DNA of 64,000 bases, taken from NCBI GenBank assembly GCA_038373885.1, contig JAWZYV010000080.1:248001-312000 (forward strand), in the 5' to 3' direction. The position numbers and the translations under genes are program-made. The notes beneath the pieces were generated by a model. That model searched no databases, had not been told where the DNA came from, and was given only the letters and a program-made list of their open reading frames with translations. Source of the DNA: Cheiracanthium punctorium (taxonomy: Eukaryota > Arthropoda > Arachnida > Araneae > Cheiracanthiidae). Positions 36,901-46,900 of this stretch are shown here, one piece after another (the stretch's first letter is position 1; every line of letters starts with the position of its first letter).

Positions 36901-39900
36901 TTCATGCATACATATTCTTCACAATAAATCCATAAGTTCATTACTCTTCTGAAATCTTTCTAAAACTCTGATTCATAGTGTATGGTAGGGTTTTTTTCAT
37001 TCTAATTTGACATTATTGATTACAATGTTTTTATCTCACTTTTTTTCAGGTTTGAGATGCCATTTAATATCTGGTGCAATGGATGTGAGAATCACATAGG
37101 TATGGGGGTACGTTATAATGCTGAAAAGACTAAAGTTGGAATGTATTTTACCACTCCCATTTATAAGTTCAGAATGAAGTGTCACTTGTGTACTAATCAT
37201 TTCGAAATTCAGACAGATCCACAGGTAGTTTTTTCTTTATTAACCTTTTTTCCCCATTACAACTTTTTTGCAATACAATTTTGTAGTTTATGTATTCATA
37301 AATTAAATGTTATTCATTGACAAAAATAATTTATAAAAATAGTTTAAATATGGTGTTTACATTCTGGAAAAATAGTGAAAAAAAGAAAATTCAAGAAAGT
37401 TGAAGGAAACTGATTTCTGAAGATTGATGCTATGATTGAGTTGCCAAGAAGAAAGTATTGAAGCATTTGACTGAAAGAGAGTGGCAAAAAAATGTAAAAT
37501 TTTAGAAATCAGACACATGTTGGAATAGGCGTCACATATAGTGGGTTTCTACAGATCTGGAAAGTCAGAGTGAATTCATGTAGGCTAATATATGAAATTT
37601 GAAAAGTAGTATAAAACACAACAAGCATGTCTTAACAATTTCTGTTCTTTTCATTATCAAGACTTGTGCAGAATATTCCAATATATATTTTTTTAACATA
37701 AGTAGTACCTAGGTAACTCATGAGTAGTAATTCCATCATATACATATACGTATATATATATATATATATTAAATGAGATTTGAATTGAAGAATAAGATCA
37801 TATTTTTCAAAAATTTCAAAGATTATTCTAAAAATAATGGAAACATACCTTTCCCTAGTAGCACAATTAGTCTAAAAGACGTTTAAAACACATTTTTTAA
37901 ATGTCAAAAACGTGTTTCCAACGCAATTTAAACGTTTTTTGAACTAGTTGTGCTACTAGGGTTGTTGCTTTCTGTCTCAAGAGGATTGCTGAAAGTGAAA
38001 TTTGCTCCAGGGGAGAAAAAGCAACCCCACCCCCATTTGATAACAAACACATGAAATGTTTGAGTTACAAAAATAAGGAAAAGAATTCTAAAAGCACCCG
38101 TTAAATTTTGTGATTTTCGGTCAAAAGAAAGGCAATTTTATTCTGTTTGGATTGTTTCTTATGCCATCTTTTGTATCGCATGTGTTCTGTTGTCAACAGA
38201 ACTTGTACTTCGTGATCCCATAATCATTATTAAACATAATAAATCTGCAAATTAACTCTCAATAAATATGTCATTTTCAATTAATATTCTGAAAAACTGC
38301 TTTTGGGAATATATAATTTACATATAGAGTAAATTTTTGAATATCTGGGGTGGGGGTGAGAAATAGATAAAGTAATTATAAAATAAAGTGCTGCATTCAA
38401 CCACTAGGATTGTGCACTGAGTTTTTACTAAAGCCCCAATAATATCTTCTTTCTATCATATAATTAGTTTCAATATCTATTTTAAATATTTTATTATTTT
38501 CTATAGCTTTTAAGATTATCAGTAAATTTTGAGGGAAGTTTCCATAAAGTTTGCTAGAGATGAAAATTGTAAAATGAGATTACATACCTAAAATAAGAAA
38601 AACAATAGACTATGCCAAGTAAAAAGTCTGGGTAATAAAATCTGTAATATCTGTAGAAACTATGTAGAACCACTTATGTTGCCAAGAGATAATGCTTTTA
38701 GAGTTCTAGTCGCATAGATGACTAAATGACTCTGGGGATTGTTTTTGCCTAGAACATTATATTTTTTATAATCCAATGATGAATTCACCATCCAAGAACT
38801 GGGAAAAGAACATCACATGAAAAGCAAACATGTAACAGCAATATCCTGATGAAAAGTCAGGGAAATTGAGATGGGAAAAAAAAAAAAAAAATTAGTTAGA
38901 GAGATCAAATTTTACCCGCTAAAGATTTTTATTTTGTAGAATAGTTTTTTATATACTTTTGAGCATCATTCTGTATTTTTGATTTATATTTCTTATAACT
39001 GTTTTTCACTTTCATTTCATAGAACCTTGACTATGTGATACTTGATGGAGCAAGGAGACAAGAGAGGAGATGGGATCCTACTCAAAATGAACAAGTAGTG
39101 CCTGAAGGTAGGAAATACAAATTCTTTTTTATTTTACTATTATCAATAAAATAGTGGTCTTTTTATGATAAATCAATGATGCTCTGCACTACAACTGTTC
39201 AAATCCCTTTTTTTTCCTACCTCATTCCATTTTCGAGGTAGAAATGCTAACTCCACAGTTCTCCACCAGATGGTGCTGTAGGCAGGTTTGTTCAGTAGTG
39301 CATGGCTATTTTAATATACCTAGACATCACTTTTATGATTGTAACAGCAGCTGTTTCGAATTTAGGAGTGTGGGAAGGGACTTTAGTAGGTATACTGTAT
39401 ATACAGTATCCCCCCCACTATTCGCAGGGGTTACGTTCCTTCCCCTCCCACGAATCCCGAAAATCTGCGTATTATTGATGCAGTTTCAAAGCACCTGCGT
39501 ATGATATTATGTACGCTAAAATATGCTTTCCAAACACATTCTAAAGATAGTCTTACTCATTAATACAGTAATAATGTAGTAATATGTAGTAGTGATAAAT
39601 TAAAAATAGTAATAATATAGTATATTATATTATTATTATAGTAGTATAATATATATATATTAATGATAAATTTAAAAATTTTAATTTTACTGTACATACT
39701 CACCAATTCTGTATGATGATGATGAAATTTGCTGTACCATATGATGAGGATGATTATGGTGACACTGATATATGGCACAGTTAGTGTGAATGTAAGCATT
39801 TTTCTGCTAAAAAAGGGCCCAAGAAATTCACAAAATTGTCAAAATTATGAAAAAAAAAAAAAAAAACTTTGAGAGCAAAATCTGTGTGTGTGTGTGAGGC

Positions 39901-42900
39901 CACAAATTACAAATGGGTGAGTGTATGCTGCATATAAATTTCAAAATTGTTAAATGTGCAAACATTGTTACTTATACATTTTTATTAGTTATTTCTTCCT
40001 GTAATGCCATTAATATATAATCTTATTAAAAAATGATATAATATGTGTACTTACAGGTATTATAAAAGATGTTTGTTTGTCTGTTTTTCAGAGGCATACA
40101 GACAAACGGCAACATATAGAATTACCAAATTTGGTTAACAGTATGTTCTAAATGTGAAATTGTGCACCTCAAAGCGATTTTTTCAAAATTTGGCCTAGAA
40201 AATTTTTTAATCAATATTTTATTGATTTTTGAGTGATTTTTCACACATCCAGCAATAGGAGCAGAAACAATATCTACAGAAAAATGGCCAATACATCATC
40301 AGATAGAAGAAAAAATTTTCTTTCAAAAACAGTTTGTTCTTAATGTTTAACATTATTTACTGATTTTTTCAAAGAAATTCCACATTTACTGGAAATTTTC
40401 GAGAAATAATTTTTAAATTGTCGCGTCTTGAAATCTGTTCATCCAAAGTTTTATAATTTGGTCAGATTATAAAATGTACATTCAACCCTCTTTTAAACTT
40501 TAAACAAAATAGAAAAACTTGCAGATTTCCTATAAATTTTAGAATAAAATAGCATTTTAAATTCCATCAGCTGCTGCATAGATATTTCGCTATTTACTTG
40601 TTACATTTCCTGGTGTGCATCATCTTGGTAATGCAAACATTGAAACTGTGTTTTTTTAAAAGAAAAAGAGAAAAAACAATAATAATTTCAAACGTGTTGT
40701 ACCAAATTTTAAATGGTAAGTGTAATTTACATCACTTTGATGTCACGAGTTTAAACGCACATTAGAAATCCATTCAGATTAATAGATTCTGCTTGAAATT
40801 TATCAATCAGAATGTTTTTTTAATTTTGTCAGATAATAAACTGTGAATTCAGACCTTTATTTTGACATATGGTCCTTATGGCACAGTGCTAACTTTTTAC
40901 AAATTAACATATATTTGTATAAATTCACAAATCCTGACCTTTTTCTCTAAGTAATAGGAGCCTAGATTTATTTTCAACAGTTCCTTTTAATTGAATCTGA
41001 ACTATCCAATAAAAGTTCAATTTCTAATTACAAAAGTAAAACAAAAGCACATCTAGTACTGCATATGAAATTGGCTCAAACGATTTTTCATGGCAACAGC
41101 TGTCGTTCTCCTTATGTCATATATTATTAAAGAATTTTTGTTGCTTCAAGTCCCATTTACACCTATGATTTTTAATTATGAAATAAAACAGTTGTCCACA
41201 CCATGTGGTGTTTGAATATTAATGCAAAAGTCTGAGATATTAATGCTGCTGTCAAGAGATAATGCCTTTAGAATTTTTAAATTCAAATCTAAAAAACCGG
41301 ATGTAGACAACACATGACTTACTTGCACATCTATTAAAACAAAAATGTTTTCGCCGCACTTCATCTAAACTTATTTTGTTTGAAAGAGATAAAATACTGG
41401 AGTAATACCAAGGTTTAGTGATTTCTAGCCAAATATTTCCGTTATCTCCAAGCTGGTTTCAATTTGAAAGATTTGTTTTTGACACTTAATTGGGTGATAT
41501 TTCTGCAAAGCTGACAAGACTGTCTAAAATCGGAGGAGAATTTAACATTATTTTTATGGGATACTGTTTGGGACCAACATAGCAGTTCGTAAATTGGAGG
41601 TTCGTAAAAACGTGAGTCCACTGTAATTAGCTATACCTGGCCACGTATTGCTGTGGCTTAGTCTGGATAAGTGGAAAAAGAAGAAAAGAGAAAGAGCATG
41701 TTTCTAATATGTTTAATTTCATAATGCTTGAAGGTGTATGTTTTGTTATTCCATTGCCTGTGCAGATTACAAAGATTATCTAGTTTGCCGACTCTCGGAC
41801 ACATAACATATAATTGTCCATGCGTAAAGCAATCAGTGTCTAGATCTTATCCATACAATTCTAAAGACTGGCTCTCATCTTTGTTGATGGTGATTGCAAA
41901 TGCCAATCGAATTGAGAATTGCAATCTTTTAAACTGAAAAGGCGTATCTGCTGGAATCATAGAAATGCAAGTAATGAGGGCATCTTCAACCCTGAAAGGG
42001 CATGACAAAATTTTTGCTTCCACAATGTTGATCATTAATTTTTTTTTACTGCAAGCCACGTGCCATTGCAAAGTTTTTGCTGGTTGATATTTAGCAAATT
42101 GATAATTGGCACGTCGATTTTCAATTGCAGTATTGGCAGTGGCATCCCTGGCAGATTGGGTGAATTAAAAAATTCTGTCGGATAACGAACAGCTTTATCT
42201 GCTTCTACAACAGTGTTGAAGGACTTGTAAGTGACTGCCCCGCTTTGAATGTTAGACTGAATAATATTGTTGAGTTCGTCCCATAGAGCAGATATAAGGA
42301 ATAGAGAGCGCTTTGACAACCCAAACAATTCACAAAAATCTCATGACTTGTGGCTAGATCTCATAGGCATAATACTTGCGCATCCAACTCTCCTTAGTTT
42401 TCTATGGAGCATTTACTGCCAGTGCACTCATTTCCATTTCATCATTTAATGTTTAAGAAAAAATGGTACATATTTTCTCTGCTTAGGGATGCAATTTATG
42501 ATTCCTGAAAGTTTCAGGAATAACATATCCCAGGAAAATGTTTCTTTCCATATTTGAAAACTATACTTTGACGAATATTTCAATGTATCTACATTCACTA
42601 AGCCTTCGTGATATTTTTTTTACATCAAGAGAGTTTGTAATGTGTGTGTTGACTGTAATTTTTTTTGTAGCTTATTACAACTTGCCAAATGTAGCAATAA
42701 AATTCGTCCAGCGTTCAGATCATGTGTCACTCCGTTTCCAAGTAGTTCCATTTATTGAGATATTCTCACAGCAATTGATGTGAGAATATCTCGGCTGATC
42801 GATTGTTTTGCAACTGTACGTGCATATTTGTAGTTAATTTCGACATATTTACTTGTTGCCACAAAGTAGAGTATTTCAGGGAAGTATTTATTTCGTCCGC

Positions 42901-43914
42901 TGGTGTCGATCAAGGAATTACAGGTAATGTTTGCCTGAAGCCTCCTGCCAGCAATATTAATGTGTTACCAATAATAAATCTAAATATCTGTGAAAATTCA
43001 GATTTTTACCTCTGCATGAATAGCAGGATTTTTGGCCTATCTTTAAACAACCTTTTACCTATAAGAATTTGCGCAGTCTTTCTCAGTCATGTGATCAGAC
43101 CAAGATGTTACCTGCACCTTGATGCACAGGAAAGTACTTAACAGAAGGCGATAAGAGCACTTTCAGGTACTTGGTTGGTGCCTTTTTCAAATAGAGCTCG
43201 TTTTTTTGTATCACAGGTGTGGCATCTATATAAAAGTTATATAAAATCACACACTATTCAAATGCAATATTGTGTCAAAATTGAAGAACTTTCAGATTTG
43301 AGGTTTTGAACAAATGGACATTTACATTTTTATTTATATAGATTCTACCTATATTCTTTAATATATTTGATAGTTTATTTCTTACATTCAAAGTAACATG
43401 TTTCCATGTAAAACTTACTTACAAATATGTTTCCCTGTTTGCACCCATTACATTTTTTAGCCTCTTATTTTATACTTTGTTTTAGTTTTCAATATCATTG
43501 CAGAAATCAAATTTAGAATGCAGAAGTCCCCTTACATAGGAGACTACTTAGTATTTGGAAATTTCTATTTACATGTCAAATAACTTATAATTTGAAATTT
43601 ATAAATATGTGCATAAATAATCTTGACCCATTAGATCAGATAAGGGAAACCTTTGGAAAGTTGCAGGCCACACTTCAGGATATTGGTGAAGTCACAGGCA
43701 GTATAATCGAGACTTTTATGGTATTTTGAATGGTTTATATGAGTTTTGATAATTTCACAGGCCAGATTAAAAGCTGGGGTGGGCCACATCCTGCCTGCAG
43801 GCCGGAGGTTGTGCATATGTGCATTAGATAGTAAAAATTTTGGTTCTTTACATTTCAGAAACACCCAAATGACACAATGCAATTTAATTTTGCAGCTTTA
43901 GCACCATCAAGTCT

Positions 43915-43945
<31 letters not shown>

Positions 43946-46900
43946 ATATTTTGTTTCAGATAAAGAAGTTAGCAAGAAATTAGCTTTGGATTCTATGTAT
44001 CGTTTAGAACATGGCGTTGAAGACAAAGCGAAGCAAAAGTCTATTATGCCTTCCCTTATTCAACTGGAAGAATATAAAGAAAAATGGAAAGATGATTATA
44101 TGTTAAACAAAGCACTGCGTCAAAAATTTCGTGTATGTTTTATTGCTTTTTTATCTGTAAATTACTGTATCTTTAAATAGTACTCAATAGTAAAAAAATT
44201 TAATCATTTTTGTTTTTCTTGATATGTTGATTTCCTTAATGTCAAAAACATTAAAATTCAATGGATTTTGCTGGGACCATTCAGAAAAACATATAAATAA
44301 TAAAAACACATAAGCGATGTTTTACTGTATATTTAGTACAGTAGCCCAAAACAAAAATTTGAATTTGATAAAGGATATCTTGAGTTTTAATTGTAAGAAT
44401 AAAATGTTTAGGCAAGTTTATTGTTCAATGTTTTCTATCTTTCTATATAAGCAGGATGTAGAAATATCATGATTTTTTAAAAAATCAAATTAATCAGATT
44501 TTTTAAAATTTAAATCTGATTTTTTAAAATTTAAATCAGATTTTTAAAAAATAGATCAGATAATTTAAATAAGTTTAACTATTTTATATAAAGAATGTAG
44601 ACAACTAGTAAGTATCTAGTTGTTAATAGTATAAATCTGTAAATTGAAATCTGTTGCTCTAGTATGCAAATAAAATAATCTTGTCCCAAGTGGATGATTT
44701 TGAAAGCATAACAAAACTGACTAACTACAGTGGACGCTTATTAATTCAAAGGTTTGAAATAACTTGTATTGGAATTAATGCTAAAAATAGATCATGATTT
44801 CAAATAAATTTTCATCAGTTCAGTTAATTCAACCTAAACATTGAACAGAAGAGAACTATTTTTCTTCATTTAATGGAGAAAATGAACATAGTATGTGTTA
44901 AAATCATCTGTATGACTTTTCTGTGTAAAGAGGCTCGTATGGCATGACTAAAAGTGGCTCGTATGGCATGGTAAAAGAATGGGATAGATGTTTCAATTTT
45001 ATCATGTATTTGCACTGATGATGTGACTTATGTGTTTGTATTTTTATGCCTTTCAGGCATTAATTCAGAGTTTGATAAGGAAAGTTCATCTGATGATTGA
45101 ATAGTCCGAACTTACAATGACAGCCTAGGAGACTTCAAAGCTAATAGATTTCATTATCGCATCATGAAAAATATCAGGATGATTGTTGTTTTGTCTGATA
45201 TATTAAAAAAAAAAAGGAAAGAGGGAAGCCCTGTCGAAATACTCCCCCCCCCCCCAAGATTTTTAAATATTGAAAAAAAAATTAATTAAATAAAATACTT
45301 TTGTGTAATTACTTATATGCATGCATTAGTATGCAATTTCATAAAATAATACCACAAACAATATGGTTTAGCATTTTTCTGGCTATCTAATGTTTATATT
45401 TCTGTAAGTGATCTCTTCTCTTAACGACAAATTTTTTGTTGAACAGAGGGTGGTCGCTCCTGAGAAGTTTCACTGTATGTATATATACTGACATTTCAAA
45501 TTTAAAAGGGAAGTTTTGAGAAATAAGACTTTACAAATATGTTATTCATATGCAATAACTATAATTGTATTATGCACAATCAATTTCAGCTTGTGGGCCT
45601 CAGAAAGTCAAATGTTAATGTTACCAAGGGCCAATCAAGTAGCGGATTCTTTTAAGGGTGTAGGTCGAAGGAAAAAAACTATGTTTTTAGTCTTGGTACA
45701 CAAATTGAAATAAACTAATAGCACCATGGTCTCCAAAAAATTCCAGATGGTTCTTCATAAGCTGCTTTACACATTTGCAATAACTGAAAAAGCTGTGGCT
45801 TTAGTGAAATTTTCAGAAAAAATTCTTAAACATGGATCTGAGCAGCAAGATTTTTCGAAGCGTGACACGCTTTGCAGAAATTTCCGATTTTTAAGAATTT
45901 TTCCCAAAAGTTTTGAAACCGATACAGATTTACCGTTTATTTCAGTATGTAGTACAGCTTGTAAAGAGACAGTTTCAAAATTTTGAAGTGCCTGGCATAA
46001 TTAGTTTATTCGTACTTATGTACCAAAATCACATGATTTTTTCAAACAAACCGTTAAGTATTAGTCTTAAGAGCAACATATTAAAGACTGATTGATGGAT
46101 GCAGTGATAGAATTCCAAACATGTACTTATAGTTTTTTTTTAAATTAAAATTTTTGAAAATATGATGACACACATAGGAAAGGCAATTGGGTGATTCCAC
46201 AGTATTGCGAGCATTTATGTCATATCATTAACAAGTTTGATTGATAATAACAAAAAATTGAATTAGGCGAAGGATTTTTCTTTTCTTGTAAATAGTATGT
46301 TACATTGTTTAGAAGAAAAAGAAAATTGTAAACATGATACAATTTTTTGTGCTGTTATGACCAATAGAACTAATTGCATAGATGACGTAATTGATCATAA
46401 TACTGTGGAATCACCCAATTTTCAAATGGAAGCTGTTAAAAATAAGATGGCACATAATGATAAGAGTCAATTATTGAAGTACAACTGAATATTTTCTGGT
46501 GCCATGTTTATGGCAATTAAAAACAAATATGAAATAATTAAGTTTTTGCTATTAATTCCTTTTCCTAACAATTGAATTGATGGATTCTGATGGTGGCTCG
46601 TAGGTCAGAGGTTGTGCATCCCCGATTTAAACCTATGATTAAAAAAAAAAAATTGATTTAAATCATTGACACATGTAGATAAGTGTAACTTTCAGAATTA
46701 AACTTTTTAAGAAACTGTGTACATCAGGGGTTCCCAAACTTTTTCCCCCCATGGCACCCTTGCCAGGCTAAAAACACTTCGTGACACCCTTGCCAGGCTA
46801 AAAACATTTCGGGGCACTCTTGTCAGGCTAAAAACATTTTGGGGCACCCTTGTCAGGCTAAAAATCATTTCGGGGCATCCTTCTCAGGCTAAAAACGTTT

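Noticed and set aside
39560..39799. Small hydrophobic protein
   Set aside because: The frame consists of ATA/ATT-rich simple sequence with no start context or similarity.
42267..43141. Plus-strand open frames as a membrane protein gene
   Set aside because: The minus strand here encodes a Helitron helicase remnant; the plus frames are its shadows in AT-rich DNA.
45516..46095. Cluster of three plus-strand frames as a retroelement gene
   Set aside because: No protease, RT or integrase motif could be read; the frames overlap in different phases and remain unassigned.
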